Source: Megalopta genalis | Lineage: Eukaryota; Arthropoda; Insecta; Hymenoptera; Halictidae | Length of the DNA: 64,000 nt | Assembly (NCBI RefSeq): GCF_051020955.1 | Contig: NC_135013.1 | Location: forward strand, 1,178,001 to 1,242,000 | Direction of reading: 5' to 3' | Shown here: one piece after another, positions 1 to 11,745 of the stretch | Numbering within the stretch: position 1 is the stretch's first letter | Layout of the letters: each line of letters opens with the position of its first letter | Position numbers and translations under genes: made by a program | The notes under the pieces: generated by a model | Seen by the model: only the letters and a program-made list of their open reading frames with translations | Databases searched by the model: none | Told to the model about the DNA's origin: nothing

Positions 1-159
1 CATACATGACATCTTTTAAATCTATAAATAAAAATATTTACAAAGTAAAACGTATGCGTTTTTAATTGCACTGTTATTCATTTTTCATCTTTTTTATTCA
101 TCAAAATTACATTATGTAATAAATATACAATTAAATATACGAATCTCTGACATAAATAA

Positions 160-1271
160 TTATGGTTTACATTCTTGATGATAGGGTTCTAAAGTTCGAA
201 AATCTCTCCAAGTTGGGGGTAAAGCACTATGTAAGTGCAAACCACAACGTTTGCAAGGATCGCTGAATAAATTATTTAGACTATGAAACCATGTCTAAAA
301 TAAAAATTGGAAATTATTATTATTTACTTAAATTAATGAACTCTTATAAGTAATAATAGTTTTTGACTGGTTACCACGAACGATCGAACAGCTAATTCAG
401 GTAGTGCTGGTGAATAAAAGTGTAACATTGCAGCATGAGCATTTTCTGTTACTTTCCTAAAAACTTTATGCCTTGATTCTGTCCACAAATCCATTGTTTC
501 CCCGTAACCTTTCACCACTACCCATTCAATCATTAAACCTTTAAATGCTATTACACCTTTTAAAACATGTCCCAGAGTAACATGCAATACTGCATTTGAC
601 GCAAACGGTCTGGACACAGATACCGTCATGTCATTAAAAAGTCTATCAAATGTGGCTATCATCGAATCCACTTGCCTAAAAGAGATGTAAGACATATTAT
701 TACAAATTGTTATTAAAACATTTCAAATTTTTCATTGAGAAATCAATTTAACTTACTGTTGAGGAACATTATGATTACTTGTTTGAACTCTGCCTCTCTT
801 TGCTCTACTAGAGTTAATGTAAGACCTCTTCAAAGAATTTTGACTTAGGACCCTTTGAGCAATATTACTATATTCATGGACCTTATCAGTCCACTTGTGA
901 CTATTAACAAGAGTGCTATACAATGCTTGTCTTTCTTGCGTAGTTTCTTGACTTAAATATGCGGTACTTCCTAAATTAAATGGTCCAGGTGGTGGATTCA
1001 AACTACTTACACTTTGTTCCACATCTCTAAATAGAAAAAAAAGATTTAATACAGTATATCTTGACAAACATATCTCTCTATAAAACCAGAACCTATACCT
1101 TAAATTGACACTGACAGTTGTTAAAAGTTCTTGCAGTTCAATTAAATATTTATTTTCTTTATTTTCTTCACCATGATCAGCTCGTATACCATTTCCAAGA
1201 GCATCAAACACTTGACCAACACTAGATCGCAGTACTTTAATCGCTGTCAGTGCAGTTTGTAGCTGCTCCAT
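160..1271 (-). CDS. Med27: Mediator complex subunit 27, complete, 4 exons
   Basis: Subunit of the Mediator coactivator, which bridges transcription factors and RNA polymerase II in the nucleus. Coding exons on the minus strand are 1271-1099, 1026-757, 675-375 and 294-160. Phases agree at every junction and give 292 aa, close to the usual insect length. The N-terminus (MEQLQTALTAIKVLRSSVGQ, then IRADHGEENKENKYLIELQE) and the block HKWTDKVHEYSN are characteristic of Med27. The last exon gives the conserved C-terminal cysteine motif (DPCKRCGLHLH, then LPPTWRDFRTLEPYHQEC). The 72-base first intron is in frame and would be read through by an ORF finder, but donor AAG|GTATAG and acceptor TTTAG|AGA restore the family sequence. 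A possible AATAAA lies at 100-95, about 60 bases after the TAA. I am very sure of the identity. Confidence 0.95.
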
Positions 1272-2717
1272 TATTATTGTCTTTTGATAATTATAAATTT
1301 AATCATAATAAGTCATTGAACAATTGAACTTATTAAAATACAATGACTATAAAGTTTAACAAAACAGTTTGTAAGTACCGGGAGTGTATAACCTCAAAGA
1401 TGTGTAAACAAACGTAAATATTGAAATCAAGTATGCGAGGTAGAGTTGTATTAATTATCTATTTACTTTTTCCTTACATTGGATCATAAGTTGCAAAGTT
1501 TCTTTAAAAAAAAAGGAAAAAAATGTCTACTTCACTAATAACATAACTTTGTACATAACAGAACAGTGCAACAACAAAACTGGAATCACACTGTGAACGT
1601 AGCTCTGTGTAACTCTGAAGATAATTGTAATGTACGTGTGAACATAGCTGTAATTTCTAGAAACAGAATTTAAAGACAATTTGAAAATTACATTTAATTT
1701 TATCTTTTATAATATTTTTGTATGTTACATTGGAGATTTCAACAGGATTGATATATAAGGAACATAGTTCAATTAAAATGAGAGAAGGGTTTACATCACC
1801 AGTCTGAAAGCCTCCATTACTGACAATCGTGGTCTTCTGTAATATAAAAATAATGCAATAAGTATAAATGATTGTGTCTTCACGAAGTATAGAAATACCA
1901 AAACAACAATTCTAGGGAGATGTGTGTGTACATATGTATATATAAACACGTATTTGATTCTATAGAATTATTCTTTTAGAATATGTAATTCCACAAATTA
2001 GAATAAAATAGAAATTAAAATTGACAAAATTACAGTTTCAGTTTCGCTTTGACATGATACCCTATATGTATTGAATATTATTGCACATTGTATATTTCCA
2101 GATATTCTCAATTTTTTATACAATATTCTTTTGTGTTTTTCATCTGCTACGTTAAATAACATAAAGTAATAGGATCCTGGATTTAGAATGACAGAAACTT
2201 TATCTGTAAACAATATGTCAGATTTCGCAATTCGGAGACCTCAAGATTACAAATTCTAAAAAAGTCTCGAGTCTGTAAAAATACCGTGTGTCACCATTCT
2301 CCGCATTCAATTTTTATGGCAGTACAGTACTCGCATATGTGGGAAGTACATATGAAGTAACCACACAACCACGTCCTGATTGCGGTAGTTTGGGATCCGT
2401 CCGGTCATATATGGTCACATGCATAATCGTGCATGTGTGTGGTATCATCCAAAACTGTTCCATTAAACATTATTCGATATTACAAACATATTAATCTGCT
2501 GTCTTGTTTTCAATGTTTAATCGGACAATATCTTCGGAGAAGTATAACTGTGCGCGTAGTCTAATTGAAGTTATGTAGTTTTTGTGTCAGTGTCGGTTCC
2601 GCGGAAATATGGTTATATTTAGTATATGACGACCAGTGTTGTGGAGCACGGAACACTGCCACTCCTCTGCCGCAGTATTTACACATCTTTCTTACTTCAT
2701 TTGATAAATCAAAAAAA
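1272..2717. promoter_or_regulatory. Divergent upstream region between Med27 and ILK
   Basis: This 1.45 kb AT-rich region separates two head-to-head genes and must hold both promoters and 5' UTRs. There is a short GT/TA microsatellite near 1920-1950 and a GC-richer stretch from about 2280 to 2660, which is probably the ILK 5' UTR and core promoter. Short open frames here (1998-2213, 2288-2494) match no family I recognise. No TATA box is obvious near either start codon. Confidence 0.5.
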
Positions 2718-4732
2718 ATGGAAGATATTTTTCAATGGTGTCGTGAAGGGAATGCCATGCAAGTGCGTGTTTGGCTGGATGATACTGAACATGACATGAA
2801 TCAGGGGTAAATGCAAAAATAACTTCTTTTTTCGGAGTAAAGTTTGATCTTCAAGTTTCATTTTTATCTAATCTTTCCTTAAACTGTTAACCATTTTATT
2901 TCTTTAATTCCACAGTTTTATTATTTTGGACTTGCATGATTGCTGTATTTATAGTTTAATTAGTTATTAATAATATAACTTTTTTACTTTTTAATTTGTT
3001 TCCTCATCGATAATGTCATAATAATTTTGTTTTATTCATGTGCAGCGACGATCATGGATTTAGTCCACTTCACTGGTGCTGTAAAGAGGGACATCTAAAA
3101 TTGGCAGAATTACTAGTTAGTAGAGGAGCACGAATAAATGCTACCAATAGAGGAGACGATACTCCTCTTCATCTGGCTTCCGCTCATGGACACAAGGAGA
3201 TAGTTCAGCTGGTAAAAGATGCTTACCATATAACAAACTTAATCGGTTATAAATTTACTGTTGCTTAGTGGTAGAACAGGTTTTAATGTTACAAATTTAC
3301 AGTTGCTCAGAAATCGAGCAGACGTTAATGTAACAAATGAACATGGGAACACTGCCCTTCATTATGCATGTTTCTGGGGTGATCAAGCTGTTGCCGAAGA
3401 GTTGGTGGCAGCAGGTGCTCGTGTATCTATCGCAAATAAAGATGGGGATACTCCGTTGGATAAGGCAAGAGGTCTACTTGCTAAAAGATTACATGGTACG
3501 TAATGAATAAGAATAGATACAATATCAAGTTATTAAGTGATTGATCGTCGCAATCTATTTTATCGTATAATTTTGATTTTTAGATCTGGCTGTAGAATAT
3601 GGACAGGACTTGAAAAAGATTCAATTCAAGGATCAAAGTTGGCTGGGCTTGAAAACCAGAAGCCGTAAGGAAGTTTATTTTATACAGATTTTTAAATACT
3701 GATTACAACGACGTTAGCTTCGTAATGACAGCATTAAACACTTTATACAGGAGATGCAACATTGTCAAGGCATAAAGGGATTAACATGGCAGATTTGTTG
3801 TTGCACACTCTTTTGGCAACTACACCAAGTGGCGAGACTTGGCGAGGACGTTGGCAAAATAATGACATAGTAGCGAAGATCTTGACCATACGTGAATGTA
3901 CATCGAGGATCTCCAGAGATTTCAACGAAGAATTTCCAAAGTTAAGAATCTTCTCCCATCCGAATGTTCTACCCGTTCTTGGCTGTGTTAATCAACCACC
4001 GCAATTAGCAACCGTCTCGCAGTACATGGCGCGTGGTAGTTTGCACAGATTGTTACACGGGGGTACAGGTGTAGTCGTCGACACGGCACGAGCATTGAGA
4101 CTTGCTCTCGATGTTGCTAGAGCTATGGCATTTCTTCACGGACTTGAGAGGCAGAACAGATGCAGATTTCATTTGAACAGTAAACATATCATGGTACTTT
4201 TGTTTTCTAAATTAAATATTAGTGATTGAAGGATCTTGATTTTTTAATATGTTTGCAACGAATAAACGTGATGTTACAGATTGACGAAGATTTGACGGCT
4301 CGTGTAAATATGGCTGATTCGAAGTTCTCATTCCAAGAGGTTGGTCGCATTTATGAACCAGCGTGGATGTCACCGGAAGCATTGAGTAAGCGTGCGGCAG
4401 ATATAAATCTGGAGGCCAGCGACATGTGGAGTTTTGCCGTTCTATTGTGGGAACTTGCAACTAGAGAAGTTCCGTTCGCTGATCTTTCTCCGATGGAATG
4501 CGGCATGAAAGTTAGTTCAGTGAACTCAAAGCAAATTTATTGTCCCCTACACCTTGATTGTAATTTTATTGTTTATTTTTTACAGATTGCTCTCGAAGAA
4601 TTGCGCGTCAGTATACCACCGGGAATCTCGCCTCACCTTGCTAAACTGATTAGGATCTGTATGAACGAAGACCCGGGGAAACGTCCATCATTCGATATGG
4701 TTGTTCCGATACTCGATAAGATGAAACGTTAG
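2718..4732 (+). CDS. ILK: Integrin-linked kinase (pseudokinase), complete, 7 exons
   Basis: Scaffold of the ILK-PINCH-parvin complex at integrin adhesions, needed for muscle attachment. Exons are 2718-2806, 3046-3211, 3303-3495, 3584-3664, 3751-4193, 4280-4510 and 4586-4732; phases agree and give 449 aa, the usual length. Residues 2-170 are ankyrin repeats (DDHGFSPLHWCC, GDDTPLHLASAHGH, HGNTALHYACFWGD, DGDTPLDKARG), the PINCH-binding part. Residues about 190-449 are a kinase-like domain. The ATP-site lysine is kept (K219 in VAKIL), but the catalytic HRD is replaced by HLN near 317-319 and DFG by DSK at 337-339. This is the known ILK pseudokinase pattern, not damage. WMSPEAL and SDMWSFAVLLWEL are intact. 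The start was chosen because MEDIFQWCREGNAMQVRVWL is the family N-terminus. The 46-base-shifted frames in each intron are shadows. Confidence 0.97.
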
Positions 4733-5726
4733 TTATTAATGCAACATCTTTTCTCTCGTTTTAATTGAAGCATGATCAGCAAAAAAATATGTCATTCCTA
4801 AACAAACGTAATGAACTCTTAATTAGACGACGACTACCAAACTGCTATAAACGTTCAACACAGTGCCTGTACTAAAATAACAGAATTATATTTTTTATAC
4901 AATAGTTTATGAAGATAACGATGTGACTTGATATTGTATTTATATACACTGTTATGTAATATTTATAATGTACATGTATCTATATTGACTATATTCACGT
5001 TTTTTTTTTTAAAAGAGTAGTAACTTTGTTTTCGTGGACGTGATGCAGTTAGTATTTCTCAATTGCCGAATTTATCATTTTAATGATAAATAATAATAAA
5101 TCTGGACTCATTTTAAAACTCGAAGATCTACTTTTCTTTTGCACCGTTCATATCTTTCTAACATAGTGTTTTCGCATAATAAGCAGTTGATAAACGTGAA
5201 GTTAATTTATGGGTGCGCGTTTAAAATTGTTTTAAAACGACTCGAAAGAAAGCACTTAATATTGTTCATTCGACTACCAACAAAGTTACAGAGTGTAAAA
5301 TCTTTTGATTCTGAGCATGGTTCGCAAATCAAAGGGCGAATCACGCTGTGACCTTCCTTCCATTGCAAGGTGTTCATTTCGATTCTATGTTTGGCTTTAA
5401 AAAAACGGTAATAAGCTCTCCATCTGTGGAGAACAGCAAAATCATTTTTCCAAGGTCATAATATTTCAAAATAGAAATATTATATGGAATCTCTCTATAG
5501 TATATATATAACTAAAATAAATAATAAATCAATAAATAATATATATAACTAAATAGTATAACTAATATGCATCGAAGCTATTGACTTCGTAATTGTGCAT
5601 AATAACTTGTTATCACTAATTAGGCAAATAATTGACTATTTTCAAAACTTTTATGCTCATATATTAACATAAATTTGTGGAAACAAATATATAAAAGTAG
5701 GTAAAATGGTGAGGTAACCGTTAGCA
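4733..5726. other. ILK 3' region and esterase 1 upstream region
   Basis: About 1 kb with no gene. The left half is the probable ILK 3' UTR, with AATAAA-type signals near 5083-5102. The right half is AT-rich simple sequence (5470-5560). A TATA-box-like TATATAAAAG lies at about 5687-5696, only 31-40 bases before the esterase 1 ATG, so transcription from it would leave a very short leader. A short open frame at 5139-5351 is not recognisable. Confidence 0.45.
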
Positions 5727-8561
5727 ATGGAGAAGCCAACGATTACAATTAAGCAGGGAAAACTACAGGGTGCTCTTCACGATGGTGTTCTGGGCTTCCC
5801 GTACATTGGTTTTCATGAAATACCTTTCGCTGCTCCTCCTGTTGGTGAACTTCGATTCACGGTAATGCTCACCAAATTTGGTTCAACTTTGAAACAAGAA
5901 ATTATTAAATTTAAATTTTATGTAAACTTATAGCTATTATTATCATTTTCTTTTTCGTATAATAATAGAACTAATGTTATATTATATTATATTATATCCT
6001 AGAATCCACAACCAGTAGCACCATGGACTGGTATCAAGGATGTTTCCCAAGGTACTGGAAGAGCATGTATACAAGGATCTAAACAGTATCATATCATCGG
6101 GGACGAGGATTGCCTATATCTTAACGTTTATACTAATTCACTAAGTGGATGTAAACCAGTCATAGTGTGGTTGCACTACGGTGCATTTGTAGAAGGATCT
6201 GGTAGCCATGCAATGTTCAGGCCTGATTATCTACTTACGAAAGACGTTGTCGTCGTTACACTTAATTACAGATTGGGTATTTTCGGTTAGTTGTATATTT
6301 ATATTCATAAAACCATATATTAAAAGATATTCTTACTTTTCTTTTGCAATTATTACTTACTACTTTTGTTTAGCTAGCTAAAGATCAATAATTGATAACA
6401 ACAAAGACCAATTATTGAAAAGAAATGTATTGACATTAAAAGATATTCTTACTTTTCTTTTGCAATTACTACTCACTATTTTTGTTTAATTAACTAAAGA
6501 CCAATAATTGATAACAACTAAGATCAATAATTGAAAAGAAATGTATTGACATTTTGAAGGCTTTTTGAATCTACAACACAAGGTTGCACCTGGTAATCTG
6601 GGCGTGAAAGATGTGATAGCTGGTTTGGAATGGATCAAGCAGAACATCGCCAATTTTGGAGGTGACCCAAACAATGTCACAGTGTACGGTGGTAGTTGTG
6701 GAGCAGTTATAGCTCACTGTTTAGCAATGTCGCCTCGCGCGAAAGGTAAAACAATTTTCGTTGCTATAAACAACTGTGCGAGTGGTAATCGTTGTTTAAT
6801 TAAAATTTGAAAATGATTACAGGACTTATTCACAAAGCAATTATATCAGGTGGATGTTTGATAAGTCCTTGCATGACATCCGGACCTGAATTTATAAGAC
6901 AATTTTTGCAACAACTTGGCATAAACACCAAGGATCCCGAGGAAATAGTCAAAATTTTGCGAAAACTACCCGCCAAGGATATTGTAACGGTCCAATATAG
7001 ATTTCAACAGGAACTGGCAAGATATCGTTCTCACCGTACCTTGTCCATATCTTTCTACTAATCGACTCTTATTATTTTATAGGAGTGTAATCTGAAAAAC
7101 CTACCGACTTTCACGTGTTTAGTTAATATCAATAACGATGACATGTCAGATGATCCTGTTTTACCTTTGCCAAAGGAAAAATTACTTTCAACTGTTTTTA
7201 ATATTCCTGTGATATGCGGTTACACAACCCTTGAGACCATGCTATTTATAGAGCGTAATTTTCCGTTTACACGACTTAATGAAATTAAAGTATTAAATTA
7301 ATAAAATATTTACAAAATCATTTGAAATATGTTATTTCTTTCATTGTAGAAGATTTCGAGGACAAGCTACCACTGACCACCGATTATCTACTGCGATTTT
7401 ATCCACATTGTCTGAAAACGGAACAATTTGAAATTGGAGATACAGAAGAATTTCTGGAAACTATCAAGAATTGGTATTTCGAAGGACAGTCTTCGATACA
7501 CGAAGATTTGTTGTCTAATTTCTTGGAATTCTCATCCGACGTGAAATGTAATATTCCCTTGCAATTGTTAGCGAAGAATCAAGTAAAATACTCTTCGCAA
7601 CCATTGTACTTTTACATATTTACGTATGTTGGTAATCAAACATACGAAGTGCCACTACGAAAGATATTCAACGGTAATCACAATTTAGAATATTTAAAAA
7701 TGCAGATACGTAAATTCGCATGTAATGCACTTTGTAACTTCTATTTTATTCGAGGTTATTTTTAAACGTTTAGATTAAATTACTGTTTATTATTTTTCAC
7801 TTTCTGTTTTTGTGATCTCTTATAAGAGACGCTGTTTAAAGAATTTCATAATTCAAAAAATTATTTGAAAAATATTTCGACGTGAAAATGTTGAACTTGT
7901 TATATCCGTCTTTTTTTTTTTAAATAAATGTAACGAATGCTTATTTTAGTGACGACTCATCAGGATGATACGTCGTATTTGTTCTATTACCCTGCTGTAA
8001 GCGCCGCGCCACCAAGCGAAGGTACCAAGGACCGAATTATGATAAACCGATTATGCACAATGTGGGCTAATTTTGCCAAAACGGGGTATGTCGATCGTAA
8101 AGTTCAAATATGATTTATTTGCAATATTTATGTATAATATATTTTTTATATTATATTTACCTATAATGCATAGTATAGTAATGTCTCCCTTACTGACGCT
8201 CAGATTGTCCACTAAAATGAACAATTTGGGAAGAGGAGATACGATTATTCGAGTCTTGCGGCTCGTTTTTATAATTGTGGACAATTTGTAACTATAAAAA
8301 TAAACCGCAAGGCTCGAATAATCGTATCTCCTGTTCCCAAATTGTTTATTTTTGTGCGCAATCTGGGCGTCAATTAGAGAGACATTACGGTACTTTTAAT
8401 CCAGAAATCCTACCCCACCTCTCGACGATTGCGTCAAGGTTATTTGGGAGCCGGTGAGAAAGGACAAATTGAATTACTTGGAGATTGACGAAGAGTCGAA
8501 GATGTCCATTATGGGACCCCATATCTTCGAGGAAAAATCAAATTTCACGTTTAACGTATAG
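5727..8561 (+). CDS. Carboxylesterase 1 (alpha/beta hydrolase), complete, 8 exons
   Basis: Type-B carboxylesterase of the insect detoxification group; it would hydrolyse carboxylic esters, substrate unknown. Exons are 5727-5861, 6003-6285, 6560-6745, 6823-7016, 7083-7254, 7350-7673, 7950-8085 and 8405-8561; phases agree and give 528 aa, a normal length. The triad is visible: Ser185 in GGSCG, Glu317 in YTTLET, His435 in THQDDTSYLF. EDCLYLNVY and NIANFGGDPNNVTVYG are family signatures. The oxyanion-hole motif reads LHYGAF instead of the usual HGGAF (Tyr104), which may alter or abolish activity. There is no signal peptide, so a cytosolic enzyme is likely. Intron 4 appears to use a GC donor (CTG|GCAAGA); it is the only junction that keeps the frame. 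A paralogue follows downstream in the same orientation. A poly(A) signal is at 8686-8691. Family call firm, subfamily open. Confidence 0.9.
6319..6553. repeat. 116-bp tandem duplication in esterase 1 intron 2
   Basis: Two adjacent, nearly identical units begin with ATTAAAAGATATTCTTACTT at 6319 and 6435. The second runs up to the acceptor of exon 3 (AG at 6558-6559), so the pyrimidine-rich part of the intron exists twice. Confidence 0.85.
8175..8392. mobile_element. Family B hairpin MITE, copy in esterase 1 intron 7
   Basis: A 218-bp palindromic element with ends TATAGTAATGTCTCCCT and AGAGAGACATTACGGTA. It contains the family's internal arms (GACAATTTGGGAAGAGGAGA and its complement, and CGAATAATCGTATCTCC). 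TA at both ends suggests a Tc1/mariner-type target. It fills two thirds of the 319-bp intron and ends 12 bases before the exon 8 acceptor. Confidence 0.85.
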
Positions 8562-9208
8562 TAAACGAAAGATTAAATAGTTTGTGATATGAAAATACCC
8601 CCGTTAATATGAGATATAAGTTAGCCGGATTTGTATTTTCCATCGTCTTTTGTCGTTATACATTGTTTACTCACAAATGATGGAAAATAAAGGTGTATGT
8701 AATTTTCTTTTTGTGTGTAAAAAAAATTAAAGGAAATAAAAAGTGTAAATGAATGGATATCGATACGTTTTGTTGTATGTCCTCAGCGTCACCTCGTGTC
8801 CTCGGCGGACTGTACGTATTTTACGTTAGTTGTTTGTAATAGAATTGTAATTATTTCTTACGAAACACGTCGAAATTCAAATGGAACTTCGACTGTCTGT
8901 GATCATGCCGTGTCATCACTAGACTATAGACGTTTACGTGGGAATTTTTATTTTTAGATTTTTACCAATCATTTCATAAATACGAGGGCGAATAAACAAG
9001 AAAAAAGAAGACAAATAAGCACCGATTAATTTTTGATAACTGTCGATCTCACAGCAGCCCACATATCGTATTTTTTATTCCGATCACATTGCTGCCCTGA
9101 ATTCAAGTAATGTAATTTCTTTTATTATTTGATACGCGAGGAGTTTAAAAATGATGACAAGTGGATTGCGACTTTTATGTATGAAGGACAACAGTCGGTA
9201 GATAAAAT

Positions 9209-9212
9209 AGAA

Positions 9213-9253
<41 letters not shown>
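9209..9253. repeat. GA dinucleotide microsatellite
   Basis: An almost pure run of GA repeats (about 20 units with one AAAG interruption). Confidence 0.95.
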
Positions 9254-9257
<4 letters not shown>

Positions 9258-9643
9258 TAAATAGATTAGAAAAATTTGTGAATATTTTTACGTTATGTTC
9301 GACTTGTTAAAATTATCAAGAGAAATGGTGAATTGTAATATCTTCCGTTTATCTTCTATTTCTTACAATTAGAACAGTTTTATTTTTTGCACAAATATGT
9401 GCAGTCGAACGACAAATAATGTTGCTGAACAATTCCATTTGTGTACTTATCACGATACTCCACTTTTTTATTTTAATTTATCACGATGTTCCTTCATACA
9501 TTCATTTTAAACAGTGGGAAGGAAATAAGTAAAATATAAAACATAAATGTATATATAAATACCAAATACAGATATGAAATATAAAACCGAATAAAAAACT
9601 TAATTCGATGATTAAGTAGAATGCAACAAGCGCGTGTGAGATG

Positions 9644-9765
9644 TACAGGGTGTCCCAAAAATGTCTCGCAATCCGAAAGTGGCGGGTTCCTCAGGTCATT
9701 TGAAGCAATTTTTTCCGAGAAACCCGCCATTTCCGGATTGCGAGACATTTTTGGGACACCCTGTA
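9644..9765. mobile_element. Family A hairpin MITE, short 122-bp form
   Basis: Both outer arms of family A are present (TACAGGGTGTCCCAAAAATG at the left, its complement ending in CTGTA at the right), but the central CCAAT-rich stem is missing. The result is a compact palindrome. An internal deletion of the full element is the simplest explanation. Confidence 0.9.
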
Positions 9766-10619
9766 TAAGCAGCGAGTGGACGGTTATTATCGATTAAACT
9801 AACAAAACCGATGGACCGACCGCTAAGAATGATACATACGAATAAATATCGATTCATTTTCCATTATATTCCCGGGTATAAGCGAGCGCGATGCGCGAAG
9901 AAAACAATATTTGTTAATTCGATCGGAATGACTTCTCCATTTCGAGAAGTCGAAGTCACACTCGAAAGCTCGGAATCCTCGAAGATCAAATATCGCACTA
10001 CAAGTGTTGTTGTACTTGTTATCGTTATTGTCAAATCATTGATACACAATCTGATAAAAGTAAGCAATTTATTGCCCACAGACCGCGGATCTCTATGCGG
10101 TTGTTTATTTGCGTATTCAATGTTATGAAAACCGATGGAAAGATTACTTTTTGGTATTAGTCGCTAACTGGCACAGCTACAAATGTCCCTGAACCTCAGA
10201 AATTTCCAAATGCATCGAAGTCACGATGTCGCGATTCTAGAACCGTCGGAAAATCCAAGTAAACATCGCGACAAGAAATCAAAGAATCTAGAAATCAATT
10301 CGTCCATAAAAAACAGGAATGTATAATATTTCCAGAGTGGTGGGGGATTCTACCAGTTTGAAAATGATGTTTTTGCGTTCGCCGTTGCGGCAAAAATGTA
10401 AGCGCATCGCATGCATAAGGAAATATTATGAAAAATCATGAAGTCGGTCGATTCATTTAACACCGCAAGAATGTTCAAGAAGCATTAAAGATTCTGAATA
10501 ACTAACGGATCATTAATTTCGTCTAGGATCGCGCGGCATCGCGCGCGCATTTGGCATTCGGCACTTGTCACTTACCCGAAGTGTGCGACGAAGTTCGAAG
10601 CGAACCACGAAGGTATTGA

Positions 10620-10872
10620 AAATGTTCAGTCACTAAACGGATTCGCCGTGATCTATTTCATCCTCGTCGGATTTCAAGGGACGGATCGCGAGCATTGTTT
10701 CCACGCGGTTAGCTTTCCTGCAGATGTAGGAACGATTAACCTAAACGATTCGCCATGATCTATTTCATTGGATTTCAAGGCACGGATCGCGAGCAATACG
10801 GACGATAGTATCGCGAGCATTGTTTCCACGCGGTTAGGTTTTCTGCAAATGTAGAAACGGTTAACCTAGCGC
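10620..10872. repeat. Tandem duplicated block, about 115-125 bp, two units
   Basis: Two similar units share GATTCGCCRTGATCTATTTC, GGATTTCAAGG, ACGGATCGCGAGCA and TTGTTTCCACGCGGTTAG. The second carries an extra short insertion. It lies directly before the mini-exon-like triplication. Confidence 0.8.
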
Positions 10873-10893
10873 CGGCGGACGCACGGTCACGCG

Positions 10894-11235
10894 TGACCCA
10901 CGAGCCTCTCTTTCCTTTCTTTCTACAACAACTCGTAAGTTAAAAGTACGCTTTCTCTTCTCTTTCCGTGTTCAATCAAAAATCAATTAATTTAATGGCT
11001 AATTTTGCAGTTCCCACGAGTCTCTGTTTCCTTTCTTGCTACAACGACGCGTGAGTCAAAAGTACGCTTCCTCTTTTCGTGTGCGATTAAAAGTTAAATG
11101 ATTTAATGGCTAATTTTTCAGTTTCCACGAGTCTTTGTTTCCTTTCTTGCTACAATGACGCGTGAGTGAAAAGTACGCTTTCTCTTTCCGTGTGCGATCA
11201 AAAATCAAATAATTTAACGGCTAATTTTGCAGCTA
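10894..11235 (+). repeat. Three tandem units of about 113 bp, each with an exon-like core and splice sites
   Basis: Units begin at about 10897, 11012 and 11125. Each has a core CCACGAGTCTCTGTTTCCTT continuing to CTACAAYGACGC. This is followed by a donor-like GTAAGTT, GTGAGTC or GTGAGTG, about 70 bases of AT-rich sequence, and an acceptor-like TTTTGCAG or TTTTTCAG. The last acceptor (about 11231) precedes sequence leading to the esterase 2 start. This looks like a duplicated noncoding leader exon with its intron. There is no long open frame, and the function is inferred. Confidence 0.6.
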
Positions 11236-11745
11236 AACACTCTTGGCTCGCATTTGACTCTGCATCCGCCGGGCGTAAAATTATTTAGCGAGGTCCGTTG
11301 TCCTGGAAAGTTGATCATAATTTTCGCGTGGAATTTGCGACGTTTCGCAGGCGCGCAGACATCGTCGTCGTTGTTGTTCGTGAAATTTATGCACCACCGC
11401 GTTCCATAAATCTTTCGCATTTACATTATTCTGCCGAAATCATCGTCGCGCGCGTCAACAATGTAGCTAACGGATAAACGAAACCTGCCCATTCATTTAT
11501 TATGGTCGGATCACGTTTGATACGTTGTTGACACCGATCTTCGCGGCGCACGGTCCCCCTGAAGCTGTCCCGTTTACGAACTGTGTATCGGTCTGACGTC
11601 ACCGTTCCTGATATCCAAGCTCTCTCACGATAAGCAAATATGTATATATAAGATCGCGATGCAGACGCGATTCACGTCGTGCACCAAATCTATCCGCAGA
11701 ACACAGTGGTCCGTTGTGAACAAGTTGATTAGGCTCCAGTCGACA

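Larger units (their letters stand above)
8562..11658. other. Intergenic region between the esterases
   Basis: About 3.1 kb. The first part holds the esterase 1 3' UTR (AATAAA at 8686-8691), then AT-rich sequence with no recognised gene. A GA microsatellite and a short family A hairpin follow. From about 10500 the sequence becomes CpG-rich and holds two sets of tandem repeats, best read as the upstream and leader region of esterase 2. The 105-codon open frame at 9811-10128 has no recognised motif. Confidence 0.6.

Noticed and set aside
1998..2213. Minus-strand frame between Med27 and ILK
   Set aside because: No start context, motif or family resemblance; AT-rich intergenic sequence.
4140..4330. 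Loss of HRD and DFG in ILK, considered as gene decay
   Set aside because: ILK is known to be a pseudokinase with these substitutions, and the frame and length are intact.
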